64,000 nt of DNA from contig BSDZ01000101.1 of assembly GCA_030268105.1 (NCBI GenBank), positions 2,635,001 through 2,699,000 on the forward strand, written 5' to 3'. Position 1 is the stretch's first letter. Each line of letters starts with the position of its first letter. The position numbers were made by a program, and so were the translations under genes. Under the pieces are notes generated by a model. It was given only the letters and a program-made list of their open reading frames with translations. It searched no databases and was not told the origin of the DNA. This stretch comes from Volvox africanus. Taxonomy: Eukaryota > Chlorophyta > Chlorophyceae > Chlamydomonadales > Volvocaceae. Positions 1-10,759 of the stretch are shown here, in pieces.

Positions 1-724
1 CGCCAATACGATACTTCTGTACATATTTCCGGGATTGGTATAGTAACATGACAGATACTGACTTATATAATATTATTCCTGATAGACAAACCTGAATAGA
101 TAGATCTGGATAGATTCTGGATAGATCTGGATATGTTGCCATGAACTCGCTCGCGATGATGATAATGAGCGCTCTGCTTGTAATAAGCAGGGTATATGTG
201 ATTGTCCTTGCAGGGCAAGTCACCGACAATTTAATACCCTGATAATATATATCTGGTAATATATATAAGAATAATAAAATATATAATATTACATAATATA
301 ATACAATTTTTATAATTTATTCTATATATTATATATAATAATATATAACACATATAATATATTACATATTATGTATATGTAATATAGAGAGAGGGGGAGC
401 TTGTGCAGGACAGACAGACGAAGCCACGTACTCCTCCCCTGTGCTGTGGCTCGGTCCGGTCAGGACCCCCGGTGCTCGTCTTTGGAGGGCGAGTCGTCCA
501 CAGTGTAACACCCATAATATGTAACATTTATCAAATACAATAACCAACACTCCGTCTTTTTACTTCGGCCCTCTACGTCTTTTCCTTGCTCCTCTTCGGC
601 GTACGTGTCTTATCTACCAGATCTTCAGTAACAGTTTACATGCACAAATGCAACTCCTCCGCACACCTCACATCCTCCCCCACAGACCCCACACACCCCA
701 CATACAGTGTTATATTTGCAACGT

Positions 725-760
<36 letters not shown>

Positions 761-1194
761 CCGGTAATAGAAACAGACACGACCCGCACTTCTACAACCG
801 CATACATATACTCTCTGTTTTGCTTGGCTGTCACATCACGACGCGGTCGTTGTCACACTTTGTATCGAATGATGCAAGTGAATACTTCTGAATGACAATG
901 AATACTTCTGCTCATCTCCATCTCCATCCCCCTCCCCATGCCTCTCCTTCTCCCCCTAAGTACAAGTACACGTTTTAAACAAGCCTAAATAGGAATAAAC
1001 GCGAGCCATATAAGCGTTTCCAAACACACTTCAACGCACTTTTTCCAGCTCCTTCTCACCTAGACCTTACTCCTTCCCTCCTTCCCTCCTTCCCTCCTTC
1101 CCTCCTTCCCTCCTTCCCTCCTTCCCTCCTTCCCTCCTTCCCTCCTTCCTGCTTGCCTGGTCGGCCTCATGCAAATACGTATGCCTGCATCCAG
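1..1194. other. Left edge: no supported gene
   Basis: No recognisable coding exon is seen. The stretch holds an AT-rich block at about 230-385, an (AC)n microsatellite at 727-757 and a (CCTT)n tract at about 1072-1149. Because the exon at 1195 opens in phase 0 with no initiator, earlier exons of that gene may lie here or beyond the left edge, but I could not identify them. Confidence 0.5.
1072..1149. repeat. (CCTT)n microsatellite
   Basis: About 78 bp of near-perfect CCTT/TCCC tetranucleotide repeat, pyrimidine-rich on the + strand. It lies about 45 bp upstream of the exon at 1195, so it could extend that intron's polypyrimidine tract, which is an inference. Confidence 0.9.
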
Positions 1195-2566
1195 GGCCTA
1201 CCCTCCCTGGCGCATGCGGTTAGGGAAGCTGGTGCCGCTATCCCCCTGGCGGAGTACCTGTCAAGTCATGCCGCCAAGAGTCAGCGGGCGGATGTGGCGG
1301 CCAATGTGGCCGCAGCAGAGGCGCTGCTGGCCATGGCACAGGTACCATTTCCGTATGGCGAAAAATTCAAAAAGATAAATCTGTAAGGGATTAGGAAAAG
1401 GCAGTAGCGCATACGTGTATGTCAAGATATGTATTTTTCTAATAAAAAACGTAGCAACTGAAGCGAGGGATAGTAATAATGATATGTAAAATAAAATAAA
1501 TAATGATAATATTAATAAAGTATGGTTATTATCATTTTATGTTGCTGATTTACCTAAAATAATATTATTTTACATAATAATGATGATAAGTAGTAGTAGT
1601 AGTAGTAGTAATAGTAGCAGTTGTAGTGGTGGTGGTGGTGATTATGGTTCTTAATTTTGTTGTTAATTTTGGTCGGAATGTTACAACTCTTGGAGCTGCC
1701 ATAGAGCAGCTGCCCTAGGCTGCCATGCAGAAATACCCTTCCCTTGTTATGTCTTCAGAGCATGTGTTGTATCTCTGTTGTGTCGGCCAACAAAGGCCCG
1801 ATCGGAAGGATGACCATCTAAGGTCCAGGATCCTTTGACACTGCCCGTAGATACCCCAGGATACTACAAGTATTCCCCCTCAGATAGGGTGCGTCCTCGC
1901 ATCCTACAGTCTAAGGGCCAGCCCTCACCCTAGTCTGTAGTCAGACGATTCGATCCCTCACGGCCTGGTGACGGTTTCCCAAGCCATCTACCAGTCAGAA
2001 CCGCCCTCACCATCCCGTAGGTGGGGGGATTCGAACCCGGACAACCTGCTCGATACCAATGTTGTATCTCTGTTGTGTCGGCCAACAAAGGCCCGATCGG
2101 AAGGATGACCATCTAAGGTCCAGGATCCTTTGACACTGCCCGTAGATACCCCAGGATACTACAGCATGAGATCACACATTCGCACCTCTCCCCGGTAACG
2201 AGGAGGATAACGAGGATCTGTCCAAATAAAGCGATGCATTGTGTCCAGGCGGGCGCACTCAGAGAGGGCGACGTAGAGGACCGTGACGCATGCGGCGGCG
2301 ACGGCAATAACGCTGTCGGCGGAGAAGTTGGCGGTGACGGCGGCGGTGAATGCGGTGGCGAAGGCACCGGCGAGGCTGCCACCGCCACCGCTCCTGCCGC
2401 TGTAAACCCCGCAGTGGCGGACTACGCGTGTAAGGGCGTGTACGATACTCTTCAGAGGACTTTAGATCGGGGTTTACTCAGCGGCAAGGCGCTGGAGTAC
2501 ACCAGGCGATTGTTGCGCGAGTTTCCTTCACCGGACGAGTCAGCACGAGTGAACGAAGGGTCCTGA
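1195..2566 (+). CDS. 3' end of an unrecognised gene (two exons, partial)
   Basis: Two exons join in frame: 1195-1341 (49 codons, acceptor CCAG, donor CAG|GTACCA) and 2249-2566 (acceptor TCCAG, stop TGA). Both junctions are phase 0. The first encodes an Ala-rich helical stretch (start GLPSLAHAVREAG). The second encodes a Gly/Asp/Glu-rich linker followed by a charged helix containing DTLQRTLDRGLLSGKALEY and ends near SARVNEGS. I do not recognise the family and assign no function. The 5' end is missing. The intron between the exons contains a complete TRIM element (1765-2163). The consistent phase and a long open frame with coding-like composition are the support; a chance pair of open frames is still possible. 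Confidence 0.5.
1765..1868 (-). repeat. LTR of TRIM element (left copy)
   Basis: 104-bp terminal repeat matching 2060-2163 over its whole length by eye. In the minus orientation this is the 3' LTR, directly downstream of the purine-rich tract. Confidence 0.85.
2060..2163 (-). repeat. LTR of TRIM element (right copy)
   Basis: 104-bp terminal repeat. In the minus orientation this is the 5' LTR, followed by the TGGTATC primer-binding-like motif at about 2048-2058. Confidence 0.85.
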
Positions 2567-5068
2567 TGGGCCTGATGGGGTCTGGTTGGCCAGCCATGCA
2601 CCCATCTATCGGCGACCACCACCAAGCATAGCACGTAAACTGGTTCCGCGCGGGAACAGAAACAGACGGGTGTGAGTTAACATTATTGAAAGTCAAGTAT
2701 TATATATATATATGTGTGTGTGTGTGTGTTTATTTGAATCCTCTCCTCTTACGCTGTTATTGTACGCCAATATGGATTTTATTATTGGCAGATAGGATGA
2801 AGCAGAGATCCCTTGCTTGGCCTTGGGTCGCCAAGAGGCCCAAGGCGCATCGCAGTTTCTTTGTTTGCCCGACCGGATGGATGCATCTCCACTGATGACC
2901 CACAGCACACAATCAGCAGTAGTAGGTGCTCGCAGCACCTACTACTGCGCATGCAGGGGGTGACACATACCAACCCACAACCCATCCACAACCCATCCAT
3001 CCTCATGACAAGATCTATCATATTGCTAGTCATCAGGGGTCATGGGATCCCGGATGAGGATTGAAGGTGCGGTAGGGAGTGCTGCTTGATCAAGCAACTA
3101 ATGGAACCGCATCGATAAGTGCGCCCCGTACGTGTCCATAATTACATGTTTAGCTCTTTTCAGCACAACCAGCACAACCAGCACAACCAGCAGGGGCACA
3201 TGGTTTTTATTTCGCGGAAGCGGGAAGAGACTTGGACTCCTGGCTCAGGCAGGGTTATACATACCGCGCGCCGCTTGAACTTCTTACCACCTATCTGTCT
3301 ATCAAAGGAACAAAAACTAAAAGGATAGGCGCGTTTTGTTAGGCATCTATCTGTTCGGTTTTCACGTCACTGGTGTGTTAATATGTTGGGGGGGGAGAAG
3401 TCTTCGTCCGGGTTTTAACTGGGTTACACAAGAAGTGTACTGCCGTACATCGATTATATTTTGCGGAATGCAATCTGGGGACAGCATTCGTTGGTGATTG
3501 TCCAGGCGTGCTGCGGAGGCAGGGGACTATGGCTTGCTCGGGGGCATAGCCCATGCGCGGTTGTGTGTGTGCGCGCGCATTACGTATTTCCATCCATCCA
3601 TCCATCCATCCATTCAGTTGTGCCTGAGCACGCATACAGTAGGGATTTTGTTCCGGGCTGTCAAAGTGGATCCGGAGCATAGACCGTGGGCTCCGTCTAA
3701 TGGCTTCGGATGGAGCAAGTCCAAGTCTGTGCAATGCGCGATGAAACAGATCTGGCGGTAGGTTGTGTCGGAATCATCCATAACACAGGTAGCTCCATGC
3801 ATATCGTACAGCACCCTTTTTTGTGGAGCGGAGGGGCCGCATGCGCAAACGCCATAGGTGAAAAAGGGGATATCGGAAAGTTCATCGTGGTTATCATAAA
3901 CGGTTTTATCTTTAAGTTGCAAGGACGGAGCTGGCCTTTCTGACAGCTGAAAGTGGTTGAGTCCCCAAGATAGCGATACCAACTACTTTCGAAACCCAGA
4001 ACGTGGGAAGTTAGTGTCATGGCGGAGTTAGAGAGCACTAACTAACACAACGCTGTGGTCCTGAATGTCTGCTTACGGGCCTGTCGTCCTCTACATACAC
4101 GGGCCGTGTGTTGGTCACGAGTATGTACGGGCATGTCTACATGACGTGTCTGTCTGTCTGTCTGTGCAGGTATTCCAACTTCGTTGGGCCCCCGTAGGAT
4201 CCCCCGCTCCGTTCCACTGGTGCAGACGGATTCACTGCCTGCCTGGTGGATACCGCCATTACTTGATAGGGGGAAGACGTAAAAAGTAAACTTAAGGGAC
4301 ATATTCGCTGTCTCTCATACCTGCCTGGTCCTCAGCACGTGGGCGCATTAGGCAGTATGACCGCTGATTTGTACTGCAAGCCTGCGGTACCTGCCGCCCC
4401 CGCTTGTCCCATTCTTCGGTCGCTACATACACGCTGGGTCAATGGAATATAAATCGATGAATTGGTACATACAGATGAAGATGACGGGAAAGACGCGCAG
4501 GCGTGGGGCCAGTTGGATATGAAAACCTACGTGCAAGAACACCTCGGGACTTGATCGCAATCTTAGCTGAAGTCTGAAGATGACAGCCTCCTGCGGTACC
4601 TGCGGACCCTTCGCGGATTCATTCATCGGAGGGGATCCAGACAGTCCGTGATTGCCTGTGACTGAGAGTAACTGCTTTAGCCTGTCGCGGTAGAATTGGT
4701 AATCCGTACATGTGAGTGAAATGGCCCTGAAAGCGGGCGAACGCAAGCGAGCATACAGTGAGCCACGGACCAGGACGGCTACTGCCATGTTCTCTGTTGA
4801 AAATGTGGAATGGTGCACCGATATGAAGCATCAATTCCCCCAATCAACCGTATTGTACTGGTAGAGCACGCACACCAAGGCACACAGGAGCATATTGCAA
4901 GAATTCGGAACCTATGTATACCCTGGCTAAAGTATATATGCATGTACATAAATATGTTTTCCTTGTGATGATGTTTAATCCACAATATCTTCACGAGCCT
5001 GGATGCTTAGGCTTGACGAAGTTAGGTTAACAGCTCGAGGGCGTTTTAGGATTATAAGTAAAGACATT
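2567..5068. other. Intergenic: no supported gene
   Basis: Several open frames of 60-130 codons occur on both strands, but none shows a recognisable domain or joins into a spliced model. The stretch contains a TA/TG microsatellite (about 2701-2728), a perfect hairpin (2916-2948), a 9-bp CACAACCAG triplet repeat (about 3167-3192) and a CCAT repeat (about 3592-3614). The promoter of the GT90 gene presumably lies in its right part; I see no diagnostic element. Confidence 0.5.
2916..2948. repeat. Perfect 15-bp hairpin
   Basis: Arms GCAGTAGTAGGTGCT (2916-2930) and its exact reverse complement (2934-2948) surround a 3-nt loop CGC. It is intergenic. It could be a foldback remnant or a transcribed stem-loop; nothing distinguishes these. 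Confidence 0.9.
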
Positions 5069-8000
5069 ATGTATATTTATAGCCTTAAGAGTGCTGGTGC
5101 CTGGCGACTTGGGATCTCCCTACTTTTCACACTTGCGTCACGCACCATATATGCCGCAAATGAAAGGCTTGAAAGCTGTCAATTGCATCCAAAACTTGAA
5201 GGCCGAATAATAAAGGATGTAAGCGTTTGGGGAAGTAAAGGCATTACAGAGGACCTTGTGCTGACCATCAGCAAGCATTGCGAGAACGCCGAGCGGATCA
5301 CGCGTCACAATTGTAACTGTCATCCCCAAAGAATACTTATTGAAAATGGTGAGTTGTAACTCTTCATCACGTGGATTAGTCCACCTGTCTATAGTATAAA
5401 ATGCCGAAACGGTCTTAAGTCAACATGCTGTGTCACTCACGTCCCGGCGAAGATACTCCAGCACCAATATTGTTTGCAACGGGTACATATCCACAACGTT
5501 GTTTGTCTGGCGCAAGCTTTTTCGCTCATCTCTGCCGCTGGATGCCTTTTGCCCCGACCCAAACCCGGCGCCCAAGCCCTACCAGCGCATAAGGTGCAGC
5601 ATATCTTGTTACAACTCAGTTCAATCAACTCTGCATAATGAAAGAACGCTATGGAACAGGAGACGTAGAAGGCAACCCGAATACCAATCCAGCCCAAAAT
5701 ACAACGTTACATTTCCTCACCCCAACCTCCCGAAATTCCCCCAAAACCCCATCCCGTTCCCGTCTTAAAACTCTCCCCAGGTAACTAAATCCGTTATAAA
5801 TGCTTCAAATTACTAAAACAAAAAACCCTCAGGTACAGTGTACTTGAATAACCTCATCCCCAACCACCGGCTGGGTCCTCACGAACATATCGGCCTGCTG
5901 GTGGAGTTATATGAAGCCAGCCAAGTGTACAAGTAAGTACGACGGATCACGTGTACGGCATTGTATGAAACTGCATTGCACCGTGTATGAATTATTCAGG
6001 CGGCTGCTCATATGAAAGTCCATTTTACGCATTGTGATGGTGTTTCTTGGTGTACCTTGTGTCACTGCACGCAGGTTGCCGGATGTTGAATTTGCATACT
6101 GGATTGGTGAGGAACTGTGTGAGGGTGTTTGAAGGGCGATTAACAACACATGATGGGATGGGATGGGATGGGATGGGATGGGAGCTCCATCCCTAAGAAG
6201 TGGGGACGAGAGAAAAGTCATGATGGGAATGATGCGGTGATGCAGTCGCCCTCTGGTGGTCTGAGTGAGGTTGGAGGTGGGGGTGGGTACCGGGAGCTTT
6301 CCTCTCGTACCAGGATAGGGGGTTCTCGGGGGGGGGGGGATTAGAAGGGGAATGAGCATGGAGTCGGGTATGTGTACGGATGTGGATGTACGGTAGTACC
6401 GGGCACAATCACGACCACTGCTGCCGACGAAACCTGGTAATGAAAGATATCTATTGATACCTTATGTTTGCTAATTCGCGTATTGCTCATGTCGTCCTTA
6501 TCTGATGCTGTTTTTTTCTGTGATCAAGGCCGGCTGCTGCCGCTGTCTGAACCTGGATTTTCAAAATTGCAGTCTTTCTGGTGCTGCAGATGACCATCCA
6601 CCGGCTGAAACCGTAATTTCTCAAGATGGTCGTACATCGTGGCCGTACGAGCCGAAAGGCAGCCTGCCGCCTATGGTGGCCTGGAGCAAGTCAGACGATA
6701 ACGGTGTGCTCTTGGTGCCATACAGTGGTGCGTTTAGGTACGACAAGTACGGGACTTTGCGGGGCTCTGCAATAGAGCCGGGGAAAGGGAGAACATTGTG
6801 ATGTACGGCAATATCGGGTAGCAGTTCAGGTTCTGGTCCTGGTATGTGTGGAGCAACACCCACGATCCAGACCGGCACCAACCGTGTGGCGACATCCCTT
6901 CCTGCTACCTGCATGATCCCACCGTCCAACATTGCTCGTGCCTGACATGTGTTTTGCCGTACAAACACTTCTCCCCGCGCCGTATATGCAGGTGCGCGTC
7001 GGACAGTTTTGATGCCCTAGAAAGTCAGCTACATATGTTGCAGAGCATTCCTTGGGAGTCAAGGAAGAGTGTGAGTAGCGCTAAGGGATAGGGCCGATTT
7101 GGTGGATGGAGCAAAGGTCGAGTAGGTCGCTTGTCGGAAACCCAATGGTGGCTGTTTTGAATATTGTTGGAGAGCACGCGGGGAGGGGGGAATATGGAGG
7201 GCTTGTAAGTTGTTGGGGAAGGGGAGGGGTGTGGGAAAGGGGAGGTCAGAAACCAGCAGGTTATTATTCGCTTCACACTTCCGCTCCGCACCAGCACCAG
7301 CACAAACATACACACAGACATACACACAAACATACACACACGCAGATGGCTTTCGGGCGCTGGAACGGCTTCTGCACATATTACTACGGGGGCCTTGTGC
7401 GCACTGCCGATGGTCGTGCCGTACCCTGCCCCCGCCTCTACCTGAATAACGTCTCCGAGGCGCACCCCGACCTCCTGGAGGCGTACGACCTTGGACGAGC
7501 AAGACACGTGCCACTGGCCCACCAGAACGCCTACAAATATATTGTCTCTACAGACGGTTGGTTGGTTGTGCAAATTTTGGTTTTGTTGGTTGTTGACTCG
7601 ATGGTTGATTGGTTTAATGGCTTTTATTTGTAATTAGTAATGGGGGGATGGGTGTTGGATCCCGAGACGGAAGATCTTGTCTGTTTTCATTAGGATTCGT
7701 GTGTGTGTATGTGTTTTTGATGTTTAACATATACATACATACTCAAGGCTGTTTAATTTAGCAGCTACTAGCAAGCTATGACAAAGTGTTGTCTTTCATA
7801 CCAGCCTTAATGTTTTGGAAAACTCCAACAAATTATGTAAATTTTTGATAGTATTGTGGTTATAATCCATATAAGATCTTCCAAGAAGTTTTAAAGCCCC
7901 TCCAATCAGATAAAGATTGTTATGATTACAAGTTTTAAATCCTTTTCCTAAGATTCAATTCTATACCATTAAAATTCTTGCTCTTCCTCAGCTAGCAAAA

Positions 8001-10759
8001 AACATATTTAATGTCGGCTTTTGCTTTAACAACTCCATCTTCGATAAACTTTTCTACTTGATATTTTGTACATATTTGTATATATTTGTTAAAGCAAAAG
8101 CCGATCTATTTGCATCGAATATCCGGGTACTGAGGCGCCGCCAATGGATATTCATATATTTACTTATGTGTGGGGGATAGGGGGATACAGCTTCACCCGT
8201 GGCCACTAACCTGGCAGTCCCTACCTTCCCCGGTATTTCGGGGCACCCTCATCCGGTCTCCCATGCCGACTTCTCCGAATTCAGTGCTCTTCAGTGCTCT
8301 CTCTATATATGACTACTCCATTGGCGGCGCCTCAGTGCGTACAGTATATATATATATATATATATAAGGTCTCCTTGGTTTTGACGCTCTTCATCGTTCC
8401 CTCCCGCCACTTCTCCCGCCGCTCTCTCCCTCCTCCACGCCTCCAAAGGCTGGTCCATAAGTTCTAAATTTGACAAATACCTCCTGCTGGGCTCCTTGGT
8501 GCTGAAGGTGAGGTTGCGCGCGTAACAGATGTACCACTGCTGGGCCCCCTTGACCCCCTGACGAAGGGGTAGCTGCCTCTGTCCATTCAACTTACAGTTG
8601 CATGACTTCCCGCAGCTATACCCTTGCTGCCCCTGCTTCGTCAGTCTCGTCTCATGTACACTGGTATACTCGGTGTGCAGGCCGGCTAACCCCTCAACAC
8701 GATTACCATGTACACTGTTTTGCTGACTCCCGCAACTGATGTCGTGAGTAGCTGAATGTGGTTTCGGGGCCAGTCAAACCCCCCGTAGTCCGTACGCATT
8801 GGTTGGTGTCCACACGTATCGACTCAGGCAACAGAATGAGTCCTCCATGCCCCATGGCTCCTCAGGCGGCCTCCATTCGTACGGGATTCTATTACGACGC
8901 GCTGGAGCCGTACGTCCATTTCGTACCATTCATGGAGAAGCACAAGGACGATATCGTTGAGGTAGAGCGCGTTGAAAAGAGAAAGCACGTGCAGAAGGCG
9001 ATGACAACGAAGAAGAAGCTGATGGTTATGGTGGTGATAATGGTGACGGTGATGGTGGTGGTGATGGTGATGGTGGTGATAATGGTCACGGTGATGGTGA
9101 TGGTGATGGTGATGCTGGTGGTGGCTGATGGTTTTCGAGTCTGCGAGGAAATCATAACCCCTGCCTCTTTATCCGCAAACATACACACTCACATCAAACA
9201 CAAAACGTTCTCTCGGACATTAACAACAGGTGCCCTTAAGCCCCCGCCCAACATATATGTTTTTCCTCATCCTTCGCACTTCGTGGTTTTCATCGTGCCC
9301 CATCCATTCAGTTCAGTCCCTCTGTTGAGCCCCTCTTGGTTCCCTTGACCACCCTCTTCGATACACCTTTACATTATAAAACACAATGCACATACACAAA
9401 CACTTACACGCACACAAACGTGCAAACACGCAAACACACAAACACACACACACAGGCAATCCAATGGGCACGGGAGAATGACGATGAGGCCCGAAACATC
9501 GCCCGCCGGGGAGTGGAATTTGCAAGAGTGCACCTCACCCGCCCTGCACGCCTCTGCTACTTGTTTCAACTCCTCAAGCACCTGTCAAAACAGTACCGGT
9601 GAGTACGGCAGATCATAGTGCAGTACGGCAGAGAAGGTGCAGGTGAAGATGAAGTATATAAGGTGCTAGAATGCATATAGTTGCGATGAAAAAAATAAAG
9701 TGAAAAGCGATAATTCGTACGTACGGCATCAGGAAAAGTTTTCCTGAATTGTACAGCAGGAGGTACACATTACCGTATAACTCAAGGGCCGTACCGAGTT
9801 ACCATGCTTAAACATGAAATGCCGTATGTGTGTGTATGGCGATCATCGTCCTGCCGTACACTTGTGGCAGGTACCCAGTGAGCTGCCAGAGGCGGAAGCT
9901 ATGTGTACCGCTGGTAGAGGAACTCAAGTACATGTCCCGGTTCGAGAAGACCGCCGAATCGTGCAAGTACGAATGAAGCGGATGGAAGTAAAGGGAAGGA
10001 AGGAGTTGCTTGTTGGATGTAATAATGCGACGGTGGAAAAACACAGAGCGCGCAAGAAGTTGCATGCACAGACGCAGTTGTGGTGTTGGATGGTGACGTG
10101 TTTTCGTCCCCTCATCCACCATGTTGACCGGATTAAGGTGTTGAGTTTGGCGAGTCTGGGTTGGCTCGTTGTGACGCACTACAAACCGTTGTACGACAGG
10201 GGAGGGGGTAAAGCGGGAAACACCATCCACAGGTTAAGCCCCCAAAATGTTATTCAACAGGAAGAACAAAACATCCGAAGCCAACGCCAACCCCAACTCC
10301 TACTTAATTCCCAACATGCATGGAAGGTTTTCACTTTTCACCTAATTGCGCACGGTGGCGGATACATTTGCATTTGGCATGAGTAACTTGTCCTCCCACC
10401 TCCCTCTGATCCCCCCGAATCCCCCCCCGCCGCATCCCCAACCCATACACCATGATGATGAGATTGGTGTTCAAAGTTTTAGGGTTGGGATTTAGGGTTT
10501 TAGGGTTTAGAAGGCGCGATTCCCAGTGCGTGCACCGTCAGTTGCACTCTCTGCCAACGGCTTCGGTTCCGGAACCCGTCACAACCCGTTGTACGATGAG
10601 CGCAGCTACAAGGAGCTTCTCGAAAAGTACGCGACAGATGACTCAGCGGCGGCACCCGGCGAGTCAATGTTCGAGGAGCTGTACTCGCAACATGAAGACC
10701 CCCTCCATTGGCCACGGGATGACTTATTTGTGGAGGGGCTGACGAGAGGACAAAAGTAG
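5069..10759 (+). CDS. GT90 (CAP10-like) glycosyltransferase, secreted/Golgi
   Basis: Exons 5069-5348, 5833-5932, 6075-6106, 6590-6737, 6992-7070, 7346-7556, 8449-8507, 8866-8961, 9456-9598 and 9871-9966 join with consistent phases (about 415 codons). The start gives MYIYSLKSAGAWRLGISLLF, a signal-peptide-like N-terminus. Later come PDVEFAYWIDDHPP, VLLVPYSGAF, HQNAYKYIVSTDG, KFDKYLLLGSLVLK, FYYDALEPYVHFVPF and WARENDDEARNIARRG, in the order known for CAP10/GT90 enzymes (family includes O-glucosyl- and xylosyltransferases). The expected role is transfer of a sugar from a nucleotide sugar to a protein or glycan in the ER/Golgi lumen; the substrate is unknown. The last exon near 10511 is uncertain. 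The coding-like frame (ending DLFVEGLTRGQK, stop 10759) needs phase 0, but exon 10 ends in phase 2. The frame that matches phase stops at 10742 and looks unlike coding sequence. A missed small exon or an indel would explain this. Confidence 0.9.
6152..6183. repeat. (TGGGA)n microsatellite
   Basis: Six to seven copies of a TGGGA pentanucleotide in a GT90 intron. Confidence 0.85.
8014..8104. repeat. Long perfect inverted repeat in GT90 intron
   Basis: CGGCTTTTGCTTTAACAA at 8015-8032 is the exact reverse complement of 8086-8103, with one more pairing base outside (T8014/A8104) and a 53-nt AT-rich loop. This is a foldback/MITE-like structure inside the intron between exons 6 and 7 of the GT90 gene. 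Confidence 0.9.
8172..8300 (+). repeat. Dispersed repeat family, copy A (short)
   Basis: Starts at GATAGGGGG after a GT-rich lead, then CACCCGTGGCCACTA, CTGGCAGTCCCTACC, TCGGGGCACCCTCATCC and CGACTTCTCCGAA. It shares this order with copies at 17908, 52432 and 59761. This copy covers only the 5' third of the longer copies. Confidence 0.85.
9020..9126. repeat. (GGTGAT)n imperfect microsatellite
   Basis: Imperfect GGTGAT/GGTGGT hexamer array in the intron right after GT90 exon 8. Confidence 0.85.
9400..9455. repeat. CA/CAAACA-rich tract at a splice acceptor
   Basis: ACACAAACGTG-type repeats run directly into the CACAG acceptor of GT90 exon 9. CA-rich tracts also precede acceptors at 7346 and 45865, so this gene set tolerates non-pyrimidine tracts before acceptors. 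Confidence 0.7.
10475..10510 (+). repeat. Interstitial telomere-like repeats (TTTAGGG/TTTTAGGG)
   Basis: Degenerate TTTTAGGG and TTTAGGG units immediately before the TTTAG acceptor of the putative last GT90 exon. Confidence 0.8.

Larger units (their letters stand above)
1765..2163 (-). mobile_element. TRIM-type LTR element, complete, with target-site duplication
   Basis: Two identical 104-bp direct repeats (1765-1868 and 2060-2163) begin TGTTGTATC and end GATACTACA, the TG...CA ends expected of LTRs. They flank a 191-bp internal region. The 5-bp sequence GCATG occurs immediately before (1760-1764) and after (2164-2168), a target-site duplication. Read on the minus strand, the LTR is followed one base later by TGGTATCGAGC, resembling the initiator-Met tRNA primer-binding site (TGGTATCAGAGC in plants), and the other LTR is preceded by a purine tract TGAGGGGGAAT. 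The orientation is therefore minus. There is no coding capacity, so it would depend on enzymes supplied elsewhere. Identical LTRs suggest recent insertion. Confidence 0.85.

Noticed and set aside
2024..2060. Possible tRNA gene (T-loop-like GATTCGAACC)
   Set aside because: There is no cloverleaf or D-arm partner; the stretch sits where the TRIM primer-binding site is expected, which explains it better.
3614..3982. 122-codon minus-strand open frame
   Set aside because: It has a plausible amino-acid mix, but three frames are open here on both strands, no motif is recognisable and no neighbouring exon fits. Treated as chance.
5430..5768. Open frames in GT90 intron 1 on both strands
   Set aside because: Exon 1 joins exon 2 in phase and continues into a coherent GT90 sequence, so this stretch is intron.
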